From Litoreibacter arenae DSM 19593 (GTDB lineage: Bacteria; Pseudomonadota; Alphaproteobacteria; Rhodobacterales; Rhodobacteraceae), in NCBI RefSeq assembly GCF_000442275.2, contig NZ_KE557314.1, forward strand, positions 465,085-529,084: 64,000 bases of DNA. Direction: 5' to 3'. The notes beneath the pieces are model-generated. The model saw only the letters and a program-made list of their open reading frames with translations. It searched no databases and was not told the origin of the DNA. The position numbers were made by a program, and so were the translations under genes. Numbering within the stretch: position 1 is the first letter of the stretch; the number at the start of each line of letters is the position of its first letter. This document shows, one piece after another, positions 8,388 to 17,117 of this stretch.

Positions 8388-8828
8388 TCAGGCAAGTTCC
8401 GCCTCGTCCTCCACAAAGCCTTCCGGCTCGATGGCTGGAGCGGACCCGCCGTCCTCGGCATCGGACGGCGCATCCGGCACCGGAGCCTCCTCCTCGTCCA
8501 GTTCGGCATAGTCCTCCGGCGTGAAGTCCGGCGCAGCCCCGCCTTCGACCGCTTCGCCAGCTACCGCAACGCTCTGCTCCTCTTCGGTCGCTGGCTCTGG
8601 CAAATCCAGATCAGGCATGTCGGGTGGCCCGCCGGTATCCACGCCGGAGCTGCCTTCGTCCGGTTCTGACGAGGTATCGGCATCACCTGGTGCGTGATCC
8701 TCCTCTTCGGTTTCCGGCTCAGGCACGCTGCCCGGACCGCCGCTGTCCACGGCGTCGGCAAACTCGGCCTCGGCAGGCTTTGCAGCAGCCTTCTTGCGGG
8801 GTTTAGCTGTGGTCTTTTTCGCAGCCAT
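8388..8828 (-). CDS. Low-complexity acidic protein with basic Lys/Ala-rich N-terminus
   Basis: A 146-residue protein starting at the ATG at 8828, preceded by GAGGTAAGGG. Residues 1-22 are Lys/Ala rich (AAKKTTAKPRKKAAAKP), like the tails of histone-H1-like proteins. The rest is almost only Glu, Asp, Pro, Ala, Gly and Ser and is expected to be disordered. There is no signal peptide or known domain. It starts 5 bases after the stop of the astacin-type protease gene, so the two form an operon. It could be a partner, regulator or substrate of that protease; this is a guess from position. Confidence 0.65.
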   Translation of the reverse strand: MAAKKTTAKPRKKAAAKPAEAEFADAVDSGGPGSVPEPETEEEDHAPGDADTSSEPDEGSSGVDTGGPPDMPDLDLPEPATEEEQSVAVAGEAVEGGAAPDFTPEDYAELDEEEAPVPDAPSDAEDGGSAPAIEPEGFVEDEAELA

Positions 8829-8833
8829 GACCC

Positions 8834-9955
8834 TTACCTCACCCATCCAAGCACGTGATACCGCGCTTCGATATCAACTGGCGTTCCAGTGCGGTTCTTG
8901 ACCGTGATGAAGTATTTCAACAAAGAGCCGAAGTTGCGCGTGCTGTCAGTTTGCAACTGCACATGGGTCTTGAACTCGATGTCGCCGTTCATCGGTGACG
9001 TCGGCACCACGCTCCAGTCTACATGCCAATGCGCAGGCCAGCTATGTGTGAACCAGGTCCGTTCCTGATTGCCTGCAAGCCGTCCGGTGAACTGCGTGCC
9101 GAGCCAGGAACGCGACGGTTCCAGATTGGGATACATCGCCCGCACCGCCGCCACGTCACCTGCCGACAAACCGCTGCGCTGGCCGATCGTGGCACCCGCC
9201 TGCAACGGCACGATGGTCGGCTGCCCGTTGCGCGAGAACGCGGTCGCCCCATAGTGCATGATGGAGCCGTAGTCGTAGCGTCCATAATCATCGCCGTCGG
9301 TGATATGTTGGTTAAAATTATGCTCACGCCCGGGCTGGATATTGGCATAGTTGATACGCACATGGCTGTTGCGGTCTTCGCGGCTTTGCTCGTGCCACAG
9401 GCCCACGGCATGGCCGATCTCGTGGATGGTCGCGCCAAGTCCGCAACCGCCCGCAAGGCCGATATCCTGCTTTCCGCCACGCCGACCCACATAGCTCCAG
9501 CAGCCGCTTGCGACGCGGAAATTCACGTAGTCGGGATAGCGCGACGCGTTGGCGCTGGTGCGGCGCACGAAGCGGATTTTGGTTTTGGATTGCCAGTGCG
9601 CAATCGCTTGCTGGACGCGGCTCTGGTTGGGAAGGCTCGGATGAATTACATACGGCACGATCCCTTGCGGCCAGCGATACCTGCGACCGGTAATTCCGAC
9701 CCCATGGGACACATCGGGGTCTTCCGGGTCAGCATCCGCCGCCTGCCGCACTTCGGCAGCGTTCGCCGCCACCTCTTCCGCCGTGCCAAGCACGATGCAG
9801 CCTTCGAAAATCGCCAGCTTCTGGGTTTGACCCGTGTCCGGGTCTTCGTCCTCGACGATGGCGTATTTCACTGGTTTGTAGTCGAAATTCTGGCCAAAAA
9901 TATAGCCTTCTCCGGTTTCGTCGGAGTCGAGCATTGGTCCACATTTATCGCACAT
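8834..9955 (-). CDS. Astacin-family (M12A) zinc metallopeptidase
   Basis: A 373-residue protein with a complete astacin signature: HEIGHAVGLWHE at about residues 178-189 (three zinc-binding His plus catalytic Glu) and the Met-turn SIMHYG near 231-236, with the tyrosine expected in astacins. The catalytic domain runs about 90-275. A beta-rich C-terminal part (about 280-373) may bind substrate. The N-terminus begins MCDKCGPM and has no signal peptide, which is unusual for a family that is mostly secreted; residues 15-85 may act as a propeptide. It is co-transcribed with the acidic disordered protein downstream. Codon use is GC-rich like its neighbours. Confidence 0.87.
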   Translation of the reverse strand: MCDKCGPMLDSDETGEGYIFGQNFDYKPVKYAIVEDEDPDTGQTQKLAIFEGCIVLGTAEEVAANAAEVRQAADADPEDPDVSHGVGITGRRYRWPQGIVPYVIHPSLPNQSRVQQAIAHWQSKTKIRFVRRTSANASRYPDYVNFRVASGCWSYVGRRGGKQDIGLAGGCGLGATIHEIGHAVGLWHEQSREDRNSHVRINYANIQPGREHNFNQHITDGDDYGRYDYGSIMHYGATAFSRNGQPTIVPLQAGATIGQRSGLSAGDVAAVRAMYPNLEPSRSWLGTQFTGRLAGNQERTWFTHSWPAHWHVDWSVVPTSPMNGDIEFKTHVQLQTDSTRNFGSLLKYFITVKNRTGTPVDIEARYHVLGWVR

Positions 9956-10343
9956 GTGACGTCTCCTGAATGTTGATTAGAATTGGGTATCGGTAAAATG
10001 CGTCACCTTTGACGCTGGGTAATTTTACCATGAAAGACCCTCATTTCCAAAAATGAGCTAAGTCGGCTCCATTATTGAAAAAATAGAGATTTGTTGAGAT
10101 TTTTCGCAAAATTGGCACTGCTCAGACGCACAAATCACCCACATATCACGGCTTTTTCACGGCTTGCAGGATCGGTCTCTATTGCGTCAAAACGTCGTTT
10201 TTCCAAGCAGGCTCTATACTTCCGCCGCGATCAGGCGTAGACGGCGCAGCTTGCGGTGCGCGCTCGGGGCACGGGCCGCTTTTTGGTGGCCGACAGGGGT
10301 GGCCGCTGTTTCCCTTTTTGCCCTGACCAGAAAGACGTGACCC
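9956..10343. other. Divergent promoter region between the astacin gene and the helicase
   Basis: A 388-base gap between divergent genes. It holds a nested inverted repeat (9992-10029) close to the protease start, an AT-rich stretch around 10065-10110 and a GC-rich leader before the helicase. No open frame here looks real. Confidence 0.6.
9992..10029. repeat. Nested inverted repeat upstream of the astacin gene
   Basis: Outer arms GGTAAAAT (9992-9999) and ATTTTACC (10022-10029) enclose the inner repeat GCGTCA-cctt-TGACGC. The two palindromes are separated by a 6-base bulge on one side. It could be an operator or an RNA hairpin in the protease leader. Confidence 0.6.
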
Positions 10344-12455
10344 GTGATTGATACCATTCAAGACGCGCTTACAGAGCGCGGCTATACCGACCTGACACCT
10401 GTTCAAACTGCCGTAACCGCTTCCGAGCTTGGCGATGCTGACCTGTTGGTCTCGGCCCAGACAGGGTCCGGCAAAACCGTGGCGTTCGGCCTCGCTATCG
10501 CGCCCACTTTGCTGGGCGGTGAGCAAAAATTCGACCGCGCCGCAGCGCCGTTGGCCTTGATTATCGCACCGACCCGCGAACTGGCCTTGCAGGTCAAACG
10601 CGAGCTGTCCTGGCTCTATGCGAAAGCTGGGGCCGTTGTTGCGTCCTGCGTGGGTGGCATGGACATGCGTGACGAGCGCCGTGCGCTTGATCGGGGCGCA
10701 CATATCGTCGTAGCGACGCCGGGCCGTTTGCGCGACCACATCCAACGCAGCTCCATCGACCTGAGCGAAACCCGTGCCGTCGTGCTGGACGAGGCCGATG
10801 AGATGCTGGACCTGGGCTTCCGCGAAGATCTTGAGTTCATCCTGTCCGAGGCCCCTGACACCCGCCGCACCTTGATGTTTTCGGCCACGGTTCCGGCTTC
10901 GATTGCCAAGCTGGCGAAGAGTTACCAGAAGGACGCTGTTCGCGTCTCCACCAAGGCTGAAAATACCCAGCACGCCGACATTGAATACCGCGCCTTGACC
11001 GTAGCCCCGCGCGATGCAGAGAACAGCCTGATCAACGTGCTGCGCTACTACGAGGCGCCCACCGCGATCGTGTTCTGCAACACCCGCGCCATGGTGAACC
11101 GGCTGACCACGCGCTTTTCGAACCGCGGCTTTTCGGTCGTGGCCTTGTCCGGCGAGCTGAGCCAGAACGAGCGCACACACGCGCTGCAATCCATGCGCGA
11201 CGGTCGTGCGCGAGTTTGCGTGGCAACGGACGTTGCGGCCCGTGGCATCGACTTGCCCAATTTGGAGTTGGTGATCCACGCAGAGTTGCCGAACAACCAT
11301 GAGACCCTGCTACACCGTTCTGGCAGAACCGGACGCGCTGGCCGCAAAGGCGTGAGTGCGTTGATCGTACCAGCCAAGATGCGGCGCAAGGCCGAACGCC
11401 TGTTGCAGGGCGCCAAGGTCAAGGCCGAATGGGGCGAAGCGCCGTCCGCAGATGATGTAAACGCGCGTGACGAAGAACGCTTGTTCGCCAACCCCGTGTG
11501 GTCCGAAACCGCGACGAAAAGTGAGGCCGAGCTGGTCACGAAACTAGTCGAGCGCTTCTCGCCCGAGCAGATCGCCACAGCCTACACGCGCCTCTTCCGG
11601 GAGCGCCAGTCCGCGCCGGAAGATCTGGCGCCGTCAGGCTCCGACGCGCCGAAAGAACGCCCAGCATTTGGCGAAAGTGTCTGGTTCTCGATCTCTGTCG
11701 GTCGCAAGGACAACGCCGAGCCGCGCTGGCTGCTGCCCGCCATGTGCCGCGCGGGTGACCTGACCAAGGACGACATTGGCGCTATCCGTATCCAGCAGAA
11801 CGCCAGCTTTGTCGAAATCCTGAAAACCAGCGTCGATGGCTTTCTGAAAGCTCTTGGCGATGGCATGAAGCTGGAAGAAGGGGCAATCGTCACCCGTCTT
11901 GATAAAGCGCCGGATTTCAATGCGATGCCACGGCCTCAAGGGGGGAAGAAACCCTACGAGAAGAAGTCGTTCGACAAGAAGCCCTATGAGAAGAAACCCC
12001 ATCGCGGGGACTACGATACGCCTCCGCGGCCTGCGACAACCGAGCAGCCGAAGTCCGGCAAAAGCATCAGCGATGCGCGCCCGGAAGGTGCCGTGACTGA
12101 ACACAAGCCGCGCGTGACGGGTGAGAAGAAGCCGTATGAGAAAAAACCCTACGACAAAAAGGGCGAAAAGAAACCATACGATAAGAAGCCACGCGGCGAC
12201 AAACCCGCTTTCGACAAGAAAAGCGATGGAAAAAAGCCGTTCCGCAAGGCCGAAGGTGACAAACCTAAATTTGACAAAAAGCCCGGTGGTAAGAAGCCGT
12301 TCAACAAATCCGATGGCGGCAAACCCACCGGCAAACGCCCGGCCGCCAGTGCCAACGACACCTCCAAGCGTTTCACACCTCCGGGCGGCAAGGTGAAGCC
12401 ACGTGTGAGCAAGGGCGCAGGTGCCACCCCAAAGCGCGGCAAAGGGAAGCCTTAA
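10344..12455 (+). CDS. DEAD-box ATP-dependent RNA helicase with long Lys-rich tail
   Basis: A 703-residue helicase with all core motifs: Q-motif Q21, Walker A AQTGSGKT (38-45), PTRELA (76-81), DEAD (149-152), SAT (180-182), ATDVAARGID (294-303) and HRSGRTGRAGR (324-334). About 440-530 resembles the DbpA-type RNA-binding domain. From about residue 532 the protein is a highly charged tail built of irregular KKPYEKK / KKPYDKK / DKKP units, probably a disordered RNA-binding extension. It unwinds RNA, likely in ribosome assembly or cold adaptation. arfB follows 42 bases downstream on the same strand. Confidence 0.9.
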   Translation: MIDTIQDALTERGYTDLTPVQTAVTASELGDADLLVSAQTGSGKTVAFGLAIAPTLLGGEQKFDRAAAPLALIIAPTRELALQVKRELSWLYAKAGAVVASCVGGMDMRDERRALDRGAHIVVATPGRLRDHIQRSSIDLSETRAVVLDEADEMLDLGFREDLEFILSEAPDTRRTLMFSATVPASIAKLAKSYQKDAVRVSTKAENTQHADIEYRALTVAPRDAENSLINVLRYYEAPTAIVFCNTRAMVNRLTTRFSNRGFSVVALSGELSQNERTHALQSMRDGRARVCVATDVAARGIDLPNLELVIHAELPNNHETLLHRSGRTGRAGRKGVSALIVPAKMRRKAERLLQGAKVKAEWGEAPSADDVNARDEERLFANPVWSETATKSEAELVTKLVERFSPEQIATAYTRLFRERQSAPEDLAPSGSDAPKERPAFGESVWFSISVGRKDNAEPRWLLPAMCRAGDLTKDDIGAIRIQQNASFVEILKTSVDGFLKALGDGMKLEEGAIVTRLDKAPDFNAMPRPQGGKKPYEKKSFDKKPYEKKPHRGDYDTPPRPATTEQPKSGKSISDARPEGAVTEHKPRVTGEKKPYEKKPYDKKGEKKPYDKKPRGDKPAFDKKSDGKKPFRKAEGDKPKFDKKPGGKKPFNKSDGGKPTGKRPAASANDTSKRFTPPGGKVKPRVSKGAGATPKRGKGKP

Positions 12456-12473
12456 TCCGGCATATTCAACACG

Positions 12474-12505
12474 CGGATCATACGGTATCAAAGCCGCATG
12501 ATCCG
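12474..12505 (+). promoter_or_regulatory. Hairpin enclosing the arfB start codon
   Basis: CGGATCAT (12474-12481) pairs with ATGATCCG (12498-12505). The right arm begins with the arfB ATG. An inner CGG/CCG pair extends the stem to 11 base pairs with one A-C mismatch and an 8-base loop. If formed in the mRNA it would hide the start codon. Confidence 0.5.
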
Positions 12506-12920
12506 TGTGAATGACTCCATCACCATAGAAGACTGGGAACTGACCGAGAGCTTTACCCGCGCTCAAGGACCGGGCGGTCAAAACGTCAACAAGGTCGCCA
12601 CAGCGGTCGAGTTGCGGTTCGAAGCGGCGCGGTCCCCGAACCTGCCCGCCCATGTAAAAACCAGACTGAAACGGCTTGCCGGACGTCGCTGGACGACCGA
12701 GGGGGCATTGATTGTGTTCGTGCAGGACACCCGCTCTCAGGCGCGCAACCGCGCCATTGCCGAGGAGCGTCTGCGCGATTTGATATTGAAGGCGCTTGAA
12801 ACTCCGAAACGACGGATCAAGACTCGCCCCACATTGGGCTCTCAACGCCGCCGGATTGCGGCCAAGAAACAGCGTGGCCAAATTAAATCCCTGCGAGGAA
12901 AGGTAGACGATGACGACTGA
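12498..12920 (+). CDS. arfB: Alternative ribosome-rescue factor ArfB (YaeJ)
   Basis: A 140-residue peptidyl-tRNA hydrolase of the release-factor class. The catalytic GGQ is at residues 26-28 in GPGGQNVNKVAT, followed by the class I release-factor fold without codon-recognition domains. The C-terminus (about 105-137) is very basic (KRRIKTRP, RRRIAAKKQRGQIK), matching the tail that ArfB inserts in the empty mRNA channel of stalled ribosomes. It rescues ribosomes on truncated mRNAs. The start codon lies in a hairpin. The 3' end overlaps the next gene by 11 bases. Confidence 0.92.
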   Translation: MIRVNDSITIEDWELTESFTRAQGPGGQNVNKVATAVELRFEAARSPNLPAHVKTRLKRLAGRRWTTEGALIVFVQDTRSQARNRAIAEERLRDLILKALETPKRRIKTRPTLGSQRRRIAAKKQRGQIKSLRGKVDDDD

Positions 12921-14184
12921 CCTACTGGCGCGGCGCGAGCGTTTGCTCGGCCCCAACGTGCCCATTTTCTACGACGAGCCGGTGCATCTGGTACGTGGCG
13001 AAGGTGTGTGGCTTTGGGATGCCGACGGGCGCAAATATCTGGATTGCTACAACAACGTGCCACATGTCGGTCACTGTCATCCGCATGTGGTGGAGGCAAT
13101 CACGCGGCAGGCGTCCACCCTGAACACGCATACGCGGTATTTGCACGAGGGCATCCTCGACTACACCGAGCGTCTGACCGCGACGCTTTCTCACGACCTA
13201 AGCCAGTTGATCATGGTCTGCACAGGGTCCGAGGCCAATGACATCGCCCTGCGCATGGCGCAGGCGGTCACGGGGAAAACCGGGATCATCGCCACGGACA
13301 ACACCTATCACGGCAATACGCTGGCAACCTCACAACTATCGACGCGCCGCCCGCCCATCGGGGGTTATCCACGCAACGTCAGACTGGTTCCCGCGCCCGA
13401 TACGGTTCGTCCTGTCGGTGGCTCCCTCGACGGGCAGGCTCAAGCTTTTGCCGACAACGTCGCAAACGCCATCGCCGAGCTGGAGGCGGAGGGCTGTGGC
13501 TTTTCGGGCTTCATGTTCTGCCCGGTTTTCGCCAACGAAGGCATTCCTGCCATTAAACCCGGCTTTCTCGACCCCACGGCCGAAGTGGTCCGCCGCGCGG
13601 GCGGGCTGATGCTCTGTGACGAGGTGCAGCCCGGCTTCGGTAGGATCGGCGACACGTTCTGGGGCCATGACTGGCTCGGCATCGCGCCGGACGTTGTTAC
13701 AATCGGCAAGCCGATGGCGAACGGCCATCCTGCGGCAGCGGTCATCGCGCGGCCCGATATCATGTCGGCCTTCCGCACCGCGTTTGGCTATTTCAACACC
13801 TTTGGTGGCAATCCGGTCAGTTGCGCCGCCGCAATGGCGACGTTGGACGTTATTGAATCTGACGGACTACAGGAAAACGCGCGCGCGGTCGGCGCATACG
13901 CGCTGGACCGGCTGAGACGCCTTGAACATCCGTGGAAAGCAGAGGCGCGCGGGTCGGGATTGTTCTTCGGCGTCGAATTCGTTCGACCTGACGGAAAACC
14001 GGCAACGGACTTCGCGGCACAGTTGGTCGAATTCATGCGCCGGAACGGCGTGCTGATGAACCGGATCGGACGGGATATGAACACCCTGAAGATGCGCCCG
14101 CCCATGCCGTTCGGCACGGAACATGCCGACCTTGCGATTGACTTGCTGGAGCAGGCACTTCGGGAAGTTCCGCATGTTGAATGA
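12910..14184 (+). CDS. Class III PLP enzyme, likely a phospho-lyase of the AGXT2L type
   Basis: A 424-residue class III PLP enzyme: TGSEAND (105-111), D237-E238 in LMLCDEVQPGFGR, and Schiff-base K267 in VTIGKPMANGHP. The GKPM-NGHP pattern and N-terminal LDCYNNVPHVGHCHPHV are typical of the group containing ethanolamine-phosphate phospho-lyase (AGXT2L1) and 5-phosphohydroxylysine phospho-lyase (AGXT2L2). The next gene, a choline/hydroxylysine-type kinase, overlaps its end by 11 bases. A kinase followed by a phospho-lyase would phosphorylate an amino alcohol or hydroxylysine and then eliminate phosphate and ammonia. The substrate is inferred. Confidence 0.8.
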   Translation: MTTDLLARRERLLGPNVPIFYDEPVHLVRGEGVWLWDADGRKYLDCYNNVPHVGHCHPHVVEAITRQASTLNTHTRYLHEGILDYTERLTATLSHDLSQLIMVCTGSEANDIALRMAQAVTGKTGIIATDNTYHGNTLATSQLSTRRPPIGGYPRNVRLVPAPDTVRPVGGSLDGQAQAFADNVANAIAELEAEGCGFSGFMFCPVFANEGIPAIKPGFLDPTAEVVRRAGGLMLCDEVQPGFGRIGDTFWGHDWLGIAPDVVTIGKPMANGHPAAAVIARPDIMSAFRTAFGYFNTFGGNPVSCAAAMATLDVIESDGLQENARAVGAYALDRLRRLEHPWKAEARGSGLFFGVEFVRPDGKPATDFAAQLVEFMRRNGVLMNRIGRDMNTLKMRPPMPFGTEHADLAIDLLEQALREVPHVE

Positions 14185-15148
14185 GGTGGCGGCGAAAAAA
14201 GCGAAACTTGCCGCCGAGAGTTGGGGCGGCTTGGACGCGCCCGCGCGCATGATCCGCAACCGAGAGAACGCAGTGTTCGAGGTCATGCTGAAGTCCGGTC
14301 AACATGCAGCACTACGTCTGCATCGGATGGGGTATCAGACGCCCGCAGCGATAGAGGCAGAGCTTGTCTGGACGGACAAGTTGCGGGCAGAGGGTTTTGC
14401 CTGCCCCGAACCAATAAAGACGCAAGATGGCGGGTGGATTGCGAAATTGCCGGATGGCCAGATTGCTACTTGCGTGGGCTGGATCAACGCCACCCCGATC
14501 GGCGAAAACGGGGTGCTGTTCGATGGCTCCGTCGAAGCACACTGCGCCCAGTATCGTCAGGTCGGGGCGCTGATCGCTCAACTTCACCAAGCAACGGCGC
14601 GAATTGATTGCGCGGGGCTTGAACGCCCGATGTGGGATCTTGACGGCTTGCTGGGCGAGGACCCCCATTGGGGGCGCTTCTGGGAGAACCCCGCGCTTGA
14701 CCCTGATGAGGCCCGACTGCTGCTTCAAGTCAGGGACGCGGCGCGCGAGGATCTAGAGCGGCGAAACTTGCCCCTGTCGCTTATCCACGCAGATCTTCTG
14801 CAAGAGAATATCATGCAAGATAAAGACGGTCTGTGGCTGATTGATTTCGATGACGGCGGCTTTGGATATCACGGCTATGACTTGGGGACGGCGCTGATCC
14901 AGCATGCCGAACTGCCCTATCTTGACCAACTCAGTGACGCCATGCTGAGCGGGTACGAGGCCGTTCTGGGACCACAGCCCGATCTGGCAGAAGGCATGCC
15001 ACTGTTCATCATGCTGCGCGGTATGGCGTCATGTGGCTGGACTATCGCAAGAGCCGCACCCGACCACCCCAGCCACCGTGCCTACGCGGAACGCGCATTG
15101 CGCTGCGCGACCACCTACCTTCAGACGACCACCGCCATCTCTTCCTGA
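14174..15148 (+). CDS. APH-family small-molecule kinase (hydroxylysine kinase-like)
   Basis: A 324-residue aminoglycoside-phosphotransferase-fold kinase. Catalytic loop HADLLQEN (H205, D207, N212) and metal-binding IDFDDGG (223-229) are present. The start at 14174 overlaps the end of the PLP enzyme gene, while the upstream in-frame start at 14123 would lie well inside that gene. Linked to the PLP enzyme, it matches the mammalian pair hydroxylysine kinase (AGPHD1) / phosphohydroxylysine phospho-lyase, but homoserine, ethanolamine or choline are also possible substrates. Its 3' end overlaps the convergent pncB gene by 28 bases (15121-15148). Confidence 0.78.
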   Translation: MLNEVAAKKAKLAAESWGGLDAPARMIRNRENAVFEVMLKSGQHAALRLHRMGYQTPAAIEAELVWTDKLRAEGFACPEPIKTQDGGWIAKLPDGQIATCVGWINATPIGENGVLFDGSVEAHCAQYRQVGALIAQLHQATARIDCAGLERPMWDLDGLLGEDPHWGRFWENPALDPDEARLLLQVRDAAREDLERRNLPLSLIHADLLQENIMQDKDGLWLIDFDDGGFGYHGYDLGTALIQHAELPYLDQLSDAMLSGYEAVLGPQPDLAEGMPLFIMLRGMASCGWTIARAAPDHPSHRAYAERALRCATTYLQTTTAISS

Positions 15149-16413
15149 TCGCCCACGCCAAACACGCGCTTGTAGCGTTCAAGCTCCGAAGCTGGCCCCA
15201 TGGCTTTGCGCGGGTTATCAGACAGTTTGACCGTCGGACGATCGTTCGCCGAAACGGCCTTGCACACCAGAGAAAATGGCGCGAGGCCATTGTCCGGCAC
15301 AAGCCCGCGGAAGTCATTGGTCAGCAAGGTGCCCCACCCGAATGAAACACGTACGCGCCCTCGGAATTGCTTCTGAAGCTCCACGATCTTGTCGACATCC
15401 AACCCGTCCGAGAAAATGATAAGCTTGTTCTTCGGGTCTTCACCACGCGATTTCCACCAGCGAATGGCCCGCTCGGCACCTTCCGCCGGATCACCGCTGT
15501 CGATGCGGATGCCCGTCCAGCCCGCCAGCCAATCCGGTGCCCCCGCAAGGAAACCTTCCGTGCCGTAAGTATCCGGCAGGATGATGCGCAGGTTGCCTTC
15601 GTGTTCATCATGCCAGTCAGCCAGAACATCGTAGGGCGCCTGTCGTAGAGCCTCGTCGCTTTCAGCCAAGGCGGAATAAACCATCGGCAATTCGTGCGCA
15701 TTCGTGCCGATCGCCTCTACCTCACGACGCATGGCAATCAAACAGTTGGAGGTGCCGACGAATTTGTCGCCCAATCCTTCCTGCATGGCCTGAACGCACC
15801 AGTCCTGCCACATGAAGCTATGACGCCGCCGCGTGCCGAAATCTGCGAGGCGCAAGTCTTCAACGCCCTGCAACTTCTCGACCTTTTCCCAAAGCCGCGT
15901 CATCGCCCGCGCGTAGAGCACCTGAAGCTCGAACCGGCCCATGCTCTTCAATACGGCTCGCGATCTCAACTCCATCAAGACCGCCAAAGCCGGTATTTCC
16001 CAAAGCATGACCTCTGGCCACTTGCCCTCGAATGTCAGCTCATACTGGCCGTCACGCTTTTCGAGGTGATAGGCAGGCATTTTAAAGTTCTCGAACCACT
16101 CCATAAAGTCCGGGCGAAACATCTGACGCTTGCCGTAAAAGGTGTTGCCGCGCAGAAAGGTACTCTCGCCGCGCGATAGAGACAGCGAGCGGATGTGATC
16201 GAGTTGTTCGCGCAACTCGCCTTCGTCCACCAATTCGGCCAGCCGGATGTCTTTGGTGCGATTGATCAGCGAGAAGGTCACGTTGGTGTCCGGCTTGTTG
16301 CGGAACACCGACTGGCACATCAGCAATTTATAGAAGTCCGTGTCGATCAGTGACCGCACGATCGGGTCGATCTTCCATTTGTGGTTGTAAACCCGCGTCG
16401 CAATATCAACCAT
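15121..16413 (-). CDS. pncB: Nicotinate phosphoribosyltransferase
   Basis: A 430-residue enzyme that makes nicotinate mononucleotide from nicotinate and PRPP in NAD salvage. Seen: DTDFYKLLM near the N-terminus, DFGTRRRHS (191-199), and the phosphorylatable histidine H240 in GTNAHELPM, all hallmarks of PncB. IRIDSGDP and IIFSDGLD line the phosphoribosyl site. It follows pncA with an 8-base overlap (16406-16413), so nicotinamide is converted in two coupled steps. Length is normal for the family. Confidence 0.95.
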   Translation of the reverse strand: MVDIATRVYNHKWKIDPIVRSLIDTDFYKLLMCQSVFRNKPDTNVTFSLINRTKDIRLAELVDEGELREQLDHIRSLSLSRGESTFLRGNTFYGKRQMFRPDFMEWFENFKMPAYHLEKRDGQYELTFEGKWPEVMLWEIPALAVLMELRSRAVLKSMGRFELQVLYARAMTRLWEKVEKLQGVEDLRLADFGTRRRHSFMWQDWCVQAMQEGLGDKFVGTSNCLIAMRREVEAIGTNAHELPMVYSALAESDEALRQAPYDVLADWHDEHEGNLRIILPDTYGTEGFLAGAPDWLAGWTGIRIDSGDPAEGAERAIRWWKSRGEDPKNKLIIFSDGLDVDKIVELQKQFRGRVRVSFGWGTLLTNDFRGLVPDNGLAPFSLVCKAVSANDRPTVKLSDNPRKAMGPASELERYKRVFGVGDQEEMAVVV

Positions 16414-17014
16414 TGAGCCTGACCCCCGCCTTTTCCATCCCGGTCAAAGCGGCGTTCCGCGACCCATCAAGATCAATTGCACGGCACAGGGCCGTTTCTA
16501 CCGTCACCTCGAAGCCAAGCTTTGCGCCATCTACAGCCGTGAAGTTAACGCAATAGTCGAGGGCAAGGCCAACAATGGTCAATTTCGACACGCCGCGGGT
16601 GCGCAGGTAGCCTTCAAGCCCGGTTGGTGTCGCATGGTCGTTCTCGAAAAAGCCGGAATAACTGTCCACCAACGGGTTGAAGCCTTTGCGAATGACGACC
16701 TGAGCAGGGTCGGTTTTCAGCGCAGCGTGAAACGCAGCACCTTGGCTGCCTTGGACACAATGGTCAGGCCATAGAACTTGTGGCCCATAAGGCATCTGGG
16801 TGATGGAGAATGGCGCCGCCCCGTCATGTGAGGACGCAAATGAGGAATGGCCCGCCGGATGCCAGTCCTGCGTCAGAATGACCACACGGAACTCTTCCAT
16901 CAAATCATTGATAGGGTTGATGATTTCATCCCCGCCAGTAACGGCTAGCGCGCCGCCCGGGCAGAAGTCATTCTGGACGTCAATTACAATCAAGGCTTCG
17001 TCGGCCGCTCGCAT
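16406..17014 (-). CDS. pncA: Nicotinamidase
   Basis: A 202-residue isochorismatase-fold hydrolase deaminating nicotinamide to nicotinate. The catalytic triad is D12 (VIDVQNDFCPGG), K110 (IRKGFNP) and C155 (LALDYCVNFTA). D50, H52 and H56 in TQDWHPAGH bind the metal. I use the ATG at 17014 with GGAAGGACGAG before it; the upstream in-frame ATG at 17062 adds 16 residues not seen in the family. Operon with pncB. Confidence 0.93.
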   Translation of the reverse strand: MRAADEALIVIDVQNDFCPGGALAVTGGDEIINPINDLMEEFRVVILTQDWHPAGHSSFASSHDGAAPFSITQMPYGPQVLWPDHCVQGSQGAAFHAALKTDPAQVVIRKGFNPLVDSYSGFFENDHATPTGLEGYLRTRGVSKLTIVGLALDYCVNFTAVDGAKLGFEVTVETALCRAIDLDGSRNAALTGMEKAGVRLNG

Positions 17015-17117
17015 GTCTCGTCCTTCCGATGATGTGCCTGAACTTGCTAGGGGCAAGCCCACGTTGCGTCAACTGCCCGCACTTGATCCTGTTTGGCGAC
17101 AGTCGTAAAGCGTGGCC

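Noticed and set aside
10179-11300. Long open frame antisense to the DEAD-box helicase
   Set aside because: The helicase on the plus strand has all motifs; the antisense frame is a high-GC artefact with no domain.
11634-12965. 443-codon antisense frame over the helicase tail and arfB
   Set aside because: Its Phe/Leu/Val-rich text is the mirror of Lys-rich codons on the other strand; both sense genes are clear.
13360-13372. TTATCCACG, similar to a DnaA box
   Set aside because: Lies inside the PLP-enzyme gene and is isolated; a second similar one (near 14780) is inside the kinase gene. No cluster.
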